Part shown: positions 33,252 through 42,491 of the stretch, one piece after another | Position numbering within the stretch: position 1 is the first letter of the stretch | Layout of the letters: every line of letters begins with the position of its first letter | Translations under genes and position numbers: made by a program | NCBI RefSeq assembly: GCF_000876015.1 | Contig: NZ_BBQM01000029.1 | Span: 1 to 64,000 of the forward strand | DNA: 64,000 nt | Source: Cupriavidus basilensis | GTDB taxonomy: Bacteria > Pseudomonadota > Gammaproteobacteria > Burkholderiales > Burkholderiaceae | Direction of reading: 5' to 3' | Notes under the pieces: generated by a model | What the model was told of the DNA's origin: nothing | The model's input: the letters and a program-made list of their open reading frames with translations, nothing else | Databases searched by the model: none

Positions 33252-33899
33252 TCAAAATGCTCCGAACAGGTAGACGATGGTGAAGACGCAGATCCAGACC
33301 AGGTCCAGGAAATGCCAGAACAGGCTCAGGCACGACAGGCGGGTCACGCTGGTGGGCGTCAGGCCGCGCGTGGCGACCTGGTGCAGCAGCACGGCCATCC
33401 ACACCAGCCCGGCCGCGACGTGCAGCCCGTGCGTGCCCACCAGCGCGAAGAAGCCCGACAGGAACGCGCTGCGGCTCGGACCGTGGCCGGCCGCGATCAG
33501 GTGATGGAACTCGTGCAGCTCCATGCCGACGAAGACCGCGCCCAGCACGAAGGTCAGGCCCAGCCAGCGCAGCACGCCGGCCTTGTCGCGGCGGTGCACG
33601 GCGAGCATGGCGTAGCCGTAGGTGATGCTGGAGAACAGCAGCACGAAGGTCTCGGCCAGCACGAAGGGCAGCTCGAACAGGTCCTTCTGCGTCGGACCGC
33701 CCGCGTAGGCGCCGCTGAGCACCACGTAGGAGGCGAACAGCGAGCCGAACAGGATGCAGTCGGACATCAGGTAGACCCAGAGTCCGAGGACCTTGGCCGA
33801 GCCGTGGGCGTGGCCGTCCTGCCCGTGCTCGTGCTCGTGCCCGTGTTCTTGCCCGCGGGCGTGCGCCTTGGCGGCGTGGTTCAGGATGTGAGTGGTCAT
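33252..33899 (-). CDS. cyoC: Cytochrome bo3 quinol oxidase subunit III with His-rich leader
   Basis: A 215-residue heme-copper oxidase subunit III with five helices (LGLWVYLMSDCILFGSLFASY, GTHGLHVAAGLVWMAVLL, SLFWHFLDLVWICVFTIVYLF). Its N-terminus differs from the E. coli form: residues 8-33 carry nine His among Gly, Glu and Asp (ARGQEHGHEHEHGQDGHAHG). Such a stretch could bind metal. The start ATG 33899 is two bases after the cyoB stop. Confidence 0.94.
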   Translation of the reverse strand: MTTHILNHAAKAHARGQEHGHEHEHGQDGHAHGSAKVLGLWVYLMSDCILFGSLFASYVVLSGAYAGGPTQKDLFELPFVLAETFVLLFSSITYGYAMLAVHRRDKAGVLRWLGLTFVLGAVFVGMELHEFHHLIAAGHGPSRSAFLSGFFALVGTHGLHVAAGLVWMAVLLHQVATRGLTPTSVTRLSCLSLFWHFLDLVWICVFTIVYLFGAF

Positions 33900-33901
33900 G
33901 G

Positions 33902-35878
33902 TCAGGCAGCCTTGCGCGCCAGGGTGGAGACGTGCGCATGCTCGATGCGCGCCACTTCCTCGGCGCTGACGTAGTAGTCGGTGTCGTCGTCGTAGGAGCG
34001 CACGATCAGCGCGGCGACGGTGGCGATCGCGCCGGCCGACGCCAGCCACCAGATATGCCAGATCAGCGCGAAGCACAGCAGCAGGATGAACACGTTGACG
34101 ATGAACGGCACGCCCGTGTTGCGCGGCATGTGGATCGGCTCGTAGTGCGCGGGCGGCGGCGGCAGGCCGCGCTTCTTGGCGACGTGGAAGGCATCGATCG
34201 CGTCGACCTGCGGCACCACCGCGAAGTTGTAGAACGGCGGCGGCGAGGACGTGGCCCATTCCAGCGTGCGCGCGTTCCACGGGTCGCCGGTGAGGTCGCG
34301 GTTGTGCCTGCGGTCGCGGATGCTGACGATCAGCTGCAGGACCAGGAACGCGATGCCGGCCAGCACGAACAGCGCGCCGACGAAGGCGACGTGCAGGTAC
34401 GGCGTCCAGGCCGGGTTGTCATAGTGGTTCAGCCGGCGCGTCATGCCCATGAAGCCCAGCATGTACAGCGGCATGAAGGCCAGGTAGAAGCCGATGACCC
34501 AGCACCAGAACGAATACTTGCCCAGGCGCTCGTTGAGCTTGAAGCCGAACACCTTGGGGAACCAGTAGTACAGCCCGGCGAAGTAGCCGAACAGCGCGCC
34601 GGCGATGATGGTGTTGTGGAAGTGGGCGACCAGGAACAGGCTGTTGTGCAGCAGGAAGTCCGCGCCCGGGATGGCCAGCAGCACGCCGGTCATGCCGCCG
34701 ATCGTAAATGTCACCAGGAAGGCCAGCGTCCACAGGATCGGCGGCGTGAACTCCACGCGCCCGCCGTACATGGTGAACAGCCACGTGAAGATCTTCACGC
34801 CGGTCGGGATGGCGATGATCATCGTCATGATGCCGAAGAAGGCGTTGACGTTGGCGCCCGAGCCCATCGTGAAGAAGTGGTGCAGCCACACCAGGAACGA
34901 CAGGATGCCGATGGCCAGCGTGGCGCCCACCATCGACTTGTAGCCGAACAGCGCCTTGCGGGCGAAGGTCGCGGTCACTTCCGAGAAAATGCCGAAGGAG
35001 GGCAGCACCAGGATGTACACCTCGGGGTGGCCCCAGGCCCACACCAGGTTGACGTACATCGTCGGGTTGCCGCCCAGCGCGTTGGTGTAGAAGTGGAAGT
35101 CGAGGTAGCGGTCCAGCGTCAGCGCGGCCAGCGCCACGGTCAGGATCGGGAACGCGGCGATGATGATGACGCTGGTGACGAACACCGTCCACGTGAAGAT
35201 CGGCATCTTCATCAGGGTCATGCCGGGCGCGCGCATCTTCAGGATGGTGACGAACAGGTTGACGCCGGTGAGCAAGGTGCCGAGCCCGGACGCCTGCAGC
35301 GCCCATATGTAGTAGTCCACCCCCACGCCCGGACTGAACTCGATGTCGGACAGCGGCGGATAGGCGACCCATCCGGTCTGCGCGAACTCGCCCACGCCCA
35401 GCGAGAGCATGACCAGCACCGCGCCCACCACGAACAGCCAGAAGCTGAAGGCGTTGAGGAACGGATAGGCCATGTCGCGCGCGCCGATCTGCAGCGGCAC
35501 CACCACGTTCATCAGCCCGACGATGAACGGCGTGGCGACGAAGAAGATCATGATCACGCCGTGCGCGGTGAAGATCTGGTCATAGTGGTGCGGCGGCAGG
35601 AATCCCTCGCTGCCCGGGCCGGCGACGGCCAGCTGGGCCCGCATCATGAGCGCGTCGGCAAAGCCGCGCACCAGCATGACCACGGCCACCAGCACGTACA
35701 TGACGCCGATGCGCTTGTGGTCGACCGTCGTGATCCAGTCGCGCCACAGCACGTTCCACTTGCGGAAGTAGGTGATCGCCGCCAGCAGCGCGAGGCCGCC
35801 GATGGCGATGACGGCCAGCGTGATTGCGATGATGGGCTCGTGCAGCGGCACGTCGGCCCAGGTCAGTTTGCCGAACAT
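33902..35878 (-). CDS. cyoB: Cytochrome bo3 quinol oxidase subunit I
   Basis: A 658-residue, 15-helix subunit with the complete set of heme and copper ligands: FTAHGVIMIFF (heme b), NLVWAWGHPEVYILVLPSFG (CuB His and the cross-linked His-Tyr), WLHHFFTMG (two CuB His) and LVAHFHNTIIAG (heme o3 and b). The K-channel motif GVKIFTWLFTM and the D-channel residues are present. It reduces O2 to water and pumps protons. Everything is canonical, so nothing in the sequence itself suggests cyanide resistance. It lies seven bases after cyoA. Confidence 0.96.
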   Translation of the reverse strand: MFGKLTWADVPLHEPIIAITLAVIAIGGLALLAAITYFRKWNVLWRDWITTVDHKRIGVMYVLVAVVMLVRGFADALMMRAQLAVAGPGSEGFLPPHHYDQIFTAHGVIMIFFVATPFIVGLMNVVVPLQIGARDMAYPFLNAFSFWLFVVGAVLVMLSLGVGEFAQTGWVAYPPLSDIEFSPGVGVDYYIWALQASGLGTLLTGVNLFVTILKMRAPGMTLMKMPIFTWTVFVTSVIIIAAFPILTVALAALTLDRYLDFHFYTNALGGNPTMYVNLVWAWGHPEVYILVLPSFGIFSEVTATFARKALFGYKSMVGATLAIGILSFLVWLHHFFTMGSGANVNAFFGIMTMIIAIPTGVKIFTWLFTMYGGRVEFTPPILWTLAFLVTFTIGGMTGVLLAIPGADFLLHNSLFLVAHFHNTIIAGALFGYFAGLYYWFPKVFGFKLNERLGKYSFWCWVIGFYLAFMPLYMLGFMGMTRRLNHYDNPAWTPYLHVAFVGALFVLAGIAFLVLQLIVSIRDRRHNRDLTGDPWNARTLEWATSSPPPFYNFAVVPQVDAIDAFHVAKKRGLPPPPAHYEPIHMPRNTGVPFIVNVFILLLCFALIWHIWWLASAGAIATVAALIVRSYDDDTDYYVSAEEVARIEHAHVSTLARKAA

Positions 35879-35885
35879 GAATGTC

Positions 35886-36824
35886 TTACTCCTTGTTTGC
35901 CGACAACGTGCCCGCGGCGGGCGTGTCGGGCGCGGTAGGCGCGGCGGCGGGCACGATGGCGCTGGCGCTGGTGTTCGCGCCGGCGCCGACGAACTGGTCG
36001 ATCACCTTCTTGAACAGGCCGGGCTGGACCTGCGAGAAGTGCACGACGCTGTTGCGCTGGCTGGGCCTGGCCAGCTTGAGGAAGGTGTCGAGGTCGAGCG
36101 TCAGCGGCGAGCTCCTGACCTGGGCCACCCAGCGCTGGAAGCCTTCCTCCGTGGTGGCCGTGGCGACGAACTTCATGTCCGAGAAGCCGTGGCCGCTGTA
36201 GTTGCCCGACATCCCGCGGTATTGCCCCTGCTCGTTGGCCATCAGGTGCAGGCGGGTGCGCATGCCCGCCATCGCGTACACCTGGCCGCCCAACTGCGGG
36301 ATGAAGAAGGTGTTCATGGTGGAGTTGGAGGTAATGCTGAACGCCACCTGGCGGTGCTCGGGGAAGGTCAGTTCGTTGACCGTGGCGATGCCGAGGTCGG
36401 GATAGACGAAGACCCATTTCCAGTCGGTGGCGATGACCTCGACGTTGATCGGCGCGCCGGGCACGTCGAGCGGGCGGTAGGGGTCGAGCGCATGGGTCGA
36501 GCGCCACACGATGACCGACAGCGTCGCGATGATGACGAGCGGCACGCCCCACACCACGATCTCGATCCCGGTCGAGTGGGCCCAGTCGGGCGTGTATTTG
36601 GCCTTCGGATTGGTGGCGCGGTATTTCCAGGCAAAGACGAACGTCAGCACGATGGCCGGCATGACGACGAACAGCATCAGGCCGATGCAGGTGATGATGA
36701 GGTCGCGCTGCGCAATGCCGACGGCGCCTTTCGAGTTGAACAGCACCCAGCTACAGCCGCCGAGATTCGACAAGGCCAGTGCGGCCAGCGGGTAACGAAG
36801 GCAATTTCGGTAGGTTTCTCTCAT
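35886..36824 (-). CDS. cyoA: Cytochrome bo3 quinol oxidase subunit II
   Basis: A 312-residue lipoprotein (lipobox SNLGGC) with two membrane helices and a cupredoxin-like periplasmic domain that lacks the CuA ligands, as in quinol oxidases (TDWKWVFVYPDLGIATVNELTFP, STMNTFFIPQLGGQVYAMAGM). A C-terminal Ala/Pro/Thr tail ends SANKE. The ATG 36824 follows GAGG at a good distance. It is the first gene of cyoABCDE, and its 5' side carries several CCATAC/GTATGG elements shared with the divergent nitrilase. Confidence 0.95.
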   Translation of the reverse strand: MRETYRNCLRYPLAALALSNLGGCSWVLFNSKGAVGIAQRDLIITCIGLMLFVVMPAIVLTFVFAWKYRATNPKAKYTPDWAHSTGIEIVVWGVPLVIIATLSVIVWRSTHALDPYRPLDVPGAPINVEVIATDWKWVFVYPDLGIATVNELTFPEHRQVAFSITSNSTMNTFFIPQLGGQVYAMAGMRTRLHLMANEQGQYRGMSGNYSGHGFSDMKFVATATTEEGFQRWVAQVRSSPLTLDLDTFLKLARPSQRNSVVHFSQVQPGLFKKVIDQFVGAGANTSASAIVPAAAPTAPDTPAAGTLSANKE

Positions 36825-36952
36825 TTCAAGACCTCGGTTCCATGAACCGCTTCAAGGGGCGGCGCAAGACGGGGGCGGACGATCCTTGCGAGCCGGGGGA
36901 ATGGTGTCAGGCGCTGGCGCGCGCCGGCGGCGAGCGGCAGGCGCGCGGTTTT

Positions 36953-37048
36953 CCATACGATCCACATAGATCCATACAGTTTGTTGTGTTTAATTAGTGT
37001 ATGTATTGTATGGCATTGTGTATGCGTTTGTGTTGTGATTTTGTATGG
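36953..37048. promoter_or_regulatory. Cluster of CCATAC / GTATGG elements upstream of cyoA
   Basis: CCATAC occurs at 36953-36958 and 36972-36977 (19 bp apart), and GTATGG at 37008-37013 and 37043-37048; near-matches GTATGT (36999) and GTATGC (37020) fall between. The whole 36825-37268 gap has no gene, and its AT-rich part, 36950-37050, is the proximal half toward cyoA. This looks like several cooperating sites of one regulator. Confidence 0.65.
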
Positions 37049-37193
37049 CCTGGATCAAGAGAAGAAGACGCTATTCCATCCGCCGCGGATGCCGCGGCGC
37101 GCCTGTGGCCGCCGCGCTGCAGCGGCGTAAAGCAAGGTGTGGACTGGCATTGCCTGCGACTATGCGTCGCGCCCGCGCTTGGGTATGATGTGA

Positions 37194-37238
37194 CCATACA
37201 AACAATTTCACATGCCATACATCGTTTGCTTTGTATGG
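37194..37238. promoter_or_regulatory. Three operator elements directly upstream of the NIT4-like nitrilase
   Basis: CCATAC at 37194-37199 and 37215-37220 are direct repeats 21 bp apart (two helical turns). GTATGG at 37233-37238 completes a CCATAC-N12-GTATGG pair identical in spacing to that at fdoG. The last element ends 30 bp before the nitrilase start, the position of a core promoter. Confidence 0.7.
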
Positions 37239-37268
37239 ATTTATTCACCGCAACAGGGAGAACCCGCC

Positions 37269-38249
37269 ATGTCCCATCCAGCCCCGTACCGCGCCGCCGT
37301 CGTCCAGGCGGGATCGCTGATCTACGACACGCCCGCCACGCTGGCCAAGCTGGCCGACCTGACCAGCGACGCGGCCAGCCGCGGCGCGAAGCTCGTGGTC
37401 TTTCCGGAAGCGTTCGTGGGCGGATACCCCAAGGGGCTCGATTTCGGTGCCCGGCTCGGCACGCGCAGCGACGAGGGGCGCGACGAATTCCGCCGCTACC
37501 ACGAAGGCGCGATCGAGGAGGGCGACGCGTCGTGTGCGCTCATTGCCGAGGCCGCGCGCGCGAACGGCGTGCATCTGGTGGTCGGCGTGATCGAGCGCGC
37601 CGGGGGCACGCTGTATTGCAGCGTCTTGTTCTACGGCCCCGACGGCAGCCTGCTCGGCAAGCACCGCAAGCTGATGCCCACGGCGCTGGAGCGCCTCGTC
37701 TGGGGATTCGGCGACGGCTCGACGCTGCCGGTGCTCGATTCCGGGCTGGGCAAGATCGGCGCGGTGATCTGCTGGGAGAACTACATGCCGCTGCTGCGCA
37801 CGGCCATGTATGCGCAGGGCGTGCAGGTGTACTGCGCGCCCACCGTGGACGCGCGCGATACCTGGCTGCCGACCATGCAGACCATCGCGCTCGAGGGCCG
37901 CTGCTTCGTCGTCTCGGCGTGCCAGTACATGACGTCGTCGGATTTTCCCGCCGGCCATCCGGCGCGCGCGGCGGGCGCCGCGCCGGACGTGCTGATCCGC
38001 GGCGGCTCGTGCATCGTGGACCCGCTCGGCAAGGTCCTGGTGGCGCCGTCATTCGAGGGCGAGGGCATCTTCCTCGCGGAGATCGACCTGGGCGAAATCG
38101 CGCGCGGCAAGTATGACCTCGACGTGGTCGGGCACTACGCGCGGCCGGACATCTTCCACTTGAGCGTCAACCGCGCGCGCCAGGCGCCGGTTTCCTTCCC
38201 TGGCGAGGCGGGGCAGCAGGCGCCGGCGTGCGGCGCCGGGACGGCGTGA
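37269..38249 (+). CDS. Nitrilase of the plant NIT4 (beta-cyanoalanine nitrilase) type
   Basis: A 326-residue nitrilase with catalytic Glu47 (FPEAFVGGYPKG), Lys134 (KHRKLMPTALER) and Cys168 (VICWENYMP). Beyond the catalytic sites, long stretches read like plant NIT4 as I recall it: GRDEFRRYH, WGFGDGSTLPV, RTAMYAQGVQVYCAPT, DVVGHYARPDIF. NIT4 enzymes turn beta-cyanoalanine, the product of cyanide detoxification, into Asp/Asn and ammonia. The ATG at 37269 follows GGGAGAA. The gene diverges from cyoA and has three operator elements at its promoter. It is a different branch from the CGEN nitrilase at 6969. Substrate is inferred from resemblance only. Confidence 0.92.
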   Translation: MSHPAPYRAAVVQAGSLIYDTPATLAKLADLTSDAASRGAKLVVFPEAFVGGYPKGLDFGARLGTRSDEGRDEFRRYHEGAIEEGDASCALIAEAARANGVHLVVGVIERAGGTLYCSVLFYGPDGSLLGKHRKLMPTALERLVWGFGDGSTLPVLDSGLGKIGAVICWENYMPLLRTAMYAQGVQVYCAPTVDARDTWLPTMQTIALEGRCFVVSACQYMTSSDFPAGHPARAAGAAPDVLIRGGSCIVDPLGKVLVAPSFEGEGIFLAEIDLGEIARGKYDLDVVGHYARPDIFHLSVNRARQAPVSFPGEAGQQAPACGAGTA

Positions 38250-38286
38250 GCGCCGCGTCCTGAAGGCGCCGGCGCCGGCGCCGGCG

Positions 38287-38313
38287 CATCGCGCGCGCCG
38301 CGGGCGCGCGATG
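38287..38313. terminator. Hairpin between convergent nitrilase and dapA
   Basis: CATCGCGCGC (38287-38296) and GCGCGCGATG (38304-38313) form a 10-bp perfect stem with a seven-base loop. It fills the 66 bp gap between two converging genes, preceded by a GGCGCC run. No T-tract on either side; likely a bidirectional transcript end rather than a strong intrinsic terminator. Confidence 0.5.
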
Positions 38314-38315
38314 GC

Positions 38316-39242
38316 TCAGGCCAGCGCGGCAGAGCCGCCCGCGTCCGCCAGCACGATGCCGGCCTCGCGCATCGCCGCCGCCACGCTGCCGGCATGCCCG
38401 GGCGACAACGGCGTGAGCGGGAGCCGGATGCCCTCGCGGATCAGGCCCATCCGCTGCATGGCCCACTTGACCGGGATCGGGTTCGATTCGACGAACAGCG
38501 CCTGGTTGATCGCGGCCAGGCGGCGGCTCAGCCGGCGCACGGCGGGCACGTCGGCGGCGAGGGCGGCGTCGCAGAGCTCGCGCATCATGACCGGCAGGAT
38601 GTTGGCCGTCACCGAGATATTGCCGCGCGCGCCCAGCAGGATCAGCGCGGCGGCGGTGGCATCGTCGCCGCTGTACACGGAGAATTCCGGCGGCAGCCGG
38701 TGGAACAGCTCGTTGGCGCGCGCGAGGTCGCCGGTCGCGTCCTTCAGGCCGACGATGCCGTCGATCGCGGCCAGCGCCAGGATCGTCTCCACCGTCATCC
38801 TGGCGATGGTCCGGCTCGGCACGTCATACAGGATGACCGGCACCTCGGCGCGCTCGGCGATGGCGCGGAAATGCGCGTAGAGGCCGGCCTGCGTCGGCTT
38901 GTTGTAGTAGGGCACCACGGACAGGCACGCCGCCACGCCGGCGTCCTGCGCCGCCAGGGTGAGCTCGATCGCCTCGCTGGTGGCGTTGGCGCCGGTGCCG
39001 CCGATGATCGGGATGCGGCCGGCGGCATGCGCCACGGCCACGCGGATGAGCGCGATGTGGTCGGCCGGCGCGATGGTCGGGGTCTCGCCCGTGGAGCCCA
39101 TGATGACCAGCGCGCTGGTGCGCGCCGCGATGTGCCAGTCGATGAGCTCGCGGTAAGCCGCCCAGTCGATGGCGCCGTCCGGAAACATCGGCGTCACCAG
39201 GGCGACGAGGCTGCCGCGGATATTCAGGTCTTTGCCTGCCAT
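38316..39242 (-). CDS. dapA: 4-hydroxy-tetrahydrodipicolinate synthase family protein
   Basis: A 308-residue TIM-barrel aldolase of the DapA family. The pyruvate Schiff-base Lys is in GLKDATGDL, the catalytic Tyr in VVPYYNKPTQAGLY and the Thr pair in GSTGETPT. DapA condenses pyruvate with aspartate semialdehyde in lysine synthesis. This copy sits in a two-gene operon with an aminotransferase under a MocR-type promoter, not in a housekeeping setting, so it may be an accessory paralogue or a related pyruvate aldolase. Its ATG is one base after the aminotransferase stop, with a GGAG in the upstream gene's end, so the two are translationally coupled. Confidence 0.88.
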   Translation of the reverse strand: MAGKDLNIRGSLVALVTPMFPDGAIDWAAYRELIDWHIAARTSALVIMGSTGETPTIAPADHIALIRVAVAHAAGRIPIIGGTGANATSEAIELTLAAQDAGVAACLSVVPYYNKPTQAGLYAHFRAIAERAEVPVILYDVPSRTIARMTVETILALAAIDGIVGLKDATGDLARANELFHRLPPEFSVYSGDDATAAALILLGARGNISVTANILPVMMRELCDAALAADVPAVRRLSRRLAAINQALFVESNPIPVKWAMQRMGLIREGIRLPLTPLSPGHAGSVAAAMREAGIVLADAGGSAALA

Positions 39243-39243
39243 G

Positions 39244-40491
<1,248 letters not shown>

Positions 40492-40850
40492 TGGTGGATT
40501 CCTTTGCTCCGTATCAGGTTCTGGTTCGATGCCCGCGGCTGGCGCGCGGAAGTTCGCGATAATCGGGCGGGGCGGGCATCCCGTCCGCCGGCACGGCAGG
40601 GCGGGGCGCCGCCAGTTCGGTGGCTTCGACGCGGGGCCGCCCAAGACGCGGGCATGCCGCGATGCGCCGCCCCGGTGCCATTGCCATTGCCGGTGCCATC
40701 GATACCGCGCGCCGCGCCGGGCCACGGCGCCATCCCGTGGCCGGGGACGCGCGTTTCCATGCACTGCCTCCCGGCCCGGTCCGCGCGCACCACGACAACG
40801 CCGCCGCCGGAAGCGGACCGCGGCATGGCATCAGACGACACGATTTTTAT
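40492..40850. other. Long leader between the aminotransferase gene and the operator cluster
   Basis: About 360 bp of very GC-rich DNA with no protein-like reading frame that I would accept; apparent open frames are low-complexity Arg/Pro/Ala shadows. It would form an unusually long untranslated leader if the aminotransferase operon starts at the AT-rich operators at 40851-40917, unless there is a nearer promoter that I cannot see. Confidence 0.45.
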
Positions 40851-40917
40851 CCATACGCTTGATTTATGTATGGATTTTGATTTACATTGTATGCCAAATA
40901 TAGAACTTATTGTATGG
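40851..40917. promoter_or_regulatory. CCATAC / GTATGG operator cluster at the mocR promoter
   Basis: CCATAC (40851-40856) and GTATGG (40868-40873) form an N11 inverted pair. A near-copy GTATGC follows at 40889-40894 (21 bp on), and GTATGG at 40912-40917 (23 bp on). The last lies 23 bp before the mocR start. Direct repeats two helical turns apart are typical of MocR/GabR-type operators, which fits autoregulation. Confidence 0.7.
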
Positions 40918-40939
40918 TTTGACAATGGAGACTGCGCGA

Positions 40940-42343
40940 ATGTCGGAACTTGAGTCGAAGGCGTCTCACCAGCTGGCGTGGATCCGGCCGCTGGTGGCGG
41001 GCGCCGGCCCCCGCTATCTGCAGATCGTCGATCTCATCGGCGAGGCCGTCCGGCAGGAGAAGCTCGCGCCCGGCGACCAGGTTCCGCCCCAGCGCGCGCT
41101 CGCGGCCGCGCTGGGCGTCGACCTGACCACGGTGACGAGGGCCTACACCGAGGCGCGCAACCGCGGCCTGATCGAATCGTTCGGTGGCCGCGGGTCGTTC
41201 GTCGCCACGCCGGGCAACGCGGCCGGCGCGGTGCGGATCGACCTCAGCATGAACGTGCCGCCCCAGCCCGCGGGGCGCAGCCTCGGCGATTTCGTCCGCA
41301 CGGGCGTCGAGGAACTGTTCCTGCGCCAGAGCAGCCAGCGGCTGTCGGCCTACGACACCGGCAGCCGCAACTCGTCGGCGATCCAGGCGGGCCAGGCATG
41401 GCTCGGGCCCGCGCTCGGCGATCTCGCGCACGGCAACCTGATCATGTCCGCGGGGACGCAGGCCGCGATCTTCGCCATCCTGCTGTCCGTCACGCGCAGG
41501 GGCGACACGGTGCTGTGCGACCCGCTGACCTACCCGGGCTTCCTGCTGGCGGCCCGCAAGCTCGACCTGCGCGTCGTGGCCGTGGCCTCCGACGGCGAGG
41601 GCGTCCTGCCGGATGCCATCGAGAAAGCCCATCGCGCCACCGGCGCCGGCGTCATCTACCTAAATCCGACCCTGCACAACCCCACCACGCGGACCATGCC
41701 CGCGGGGCGGCGCCAGGAGGTTGCCGCCGTGCTGCGCAGGTTGAAGATCACGCTGATAGAGGACGATCCGTACTGGTTCCTGCTCAACGACGCGCCGCCG
41801 CCGCTGGCCACGTTCACGGGCGGGCAGCGCACGTACTACATGGCGTCGCTGTCGAAATGCCTGTGGCCAAGCCTGCGGACCGCGTTCGTGCTGGTGCCCG
41901 AGGACGGCGACGGCGCGTCGCTGCAGGAGAATCTGCGCGCCTCCGGCATGGGCGGCTCGCCGCTGCTGTTCGGGCTGTCCGAGCAATGGATACGGACCGG
42001 CATGGCGCGGCAGCTCCTGGTCGAGGTCCAGCGCGAGGCGCGCGCGCGGCAGACCCTGGCGCGCTCGCTGCTGCCGAAGTCCGCCAGCGCGCATCCGTCC
42101 GGGCTGCATATCTGGCTGCCCCTGCCGCCGCAGTGGAACTCGCAGCTCTTCGTCGACACGCTGGAGCAGCGCGGCATCGCCGTGGCCGGCTCGGATGCGT
42201 TCAGCACGGAGCCGGACCCCGGCAACGCGGTGAGGATCTCCGTGGGCGGCGCGGCAAGCCAGGCGGAACTCAGCCATGCGCTGCAGCAGATCGGCAATCT
42301 GCTGCAGGAGGATCGCCGGCGCGGCGCGCGGCCTATCGTCTAG
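40940..42343 (+). CDS. MocR/GabR-type regulator (GntR winged helix fused to aminotransferase fold)
   Basis: A 467-residue protein. Residues about 20-90 are a GntR winged helix (YLQIVDLIGEAVRQEKLAPGDQVPPQRALAAALGVDLTTVTRAYTEARNRGLIES). The remainder is a class I aminotransferase fold with the PLP-binding Lys in MASLSKCLWPSLRTAFV and the NPTLHNPTTRTM motif. MocR proteins use PLP and an amine ligand to switch promoters, often binding direct repeats. The ATG at 40940 has GGAGA eight bases upstream; ATG 40925 is in frame but has none. It diverges from the aminotransferase-dapA operon, and the same motif as at its own promoter recurs at cyoA/nitrilase and formate dehydrogenase, so it is the best candidate for their regulator. 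Confidence 0.93.
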   Translation: MSELESKASHQLAWIRPLVAGAGPRYLQIVDLIGEAVRQEKLAPGDQVPPQRALAAALGVDLTTVTRAYTEARNRGLIESFGGRGSFVATPGNAAGAVRIDLSMNVPPQPAGRSLGDFVRTGVEELFLRQSSQRLSAYDTGSRNSSAIQAGQAWLGPALGDLAHGNLIMSAGTQAAIFAILLSVTRRGDTVLCDPLTYPGFLLAARKLDLRVVAVASDGEGVLPDAIEKAHRATGAGVIYLNPTLHNPTTRTMPAGRRQEVAAVLRRLKITLIEDDPYWFLLNDAPPPLATFTGGQRTYYMASLSKCLWPSLRTAFVLVPEDGDGASLQENLRASGMGGSPLLFGLSEQWIRTGMARQLLVEVQREARARQTLARSLLPKSASAHPSGLHIWLPLPPQWNSQLFVDTLEQRGIAVAGSDAFSTEPDPGNAVRISVGGAASQAELSHALQQIGNLLQEDRRRGARPIV

Positions 42344-42491
42344 CGGGTGTCTAGCGGGTGTCTTGCATGGCTGGAGGTGGTTTCGGCCGGTCACGATGCC
42401 GGAAGGCAGGCGGCAAGGATGCCTCCTGCCGCGCGAGCGTGGCTGCGCCGGGATCGGCTCGATCTTCAGGCATCGGCGTGCCCGACTGCCT

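Noticed and set aside
33902..35878. CyoB as a cyanide-insensitive oxidase
   Set aside because: All heme and copper ligands and channel residues are canonical; the sequence gives no sign of resistance.
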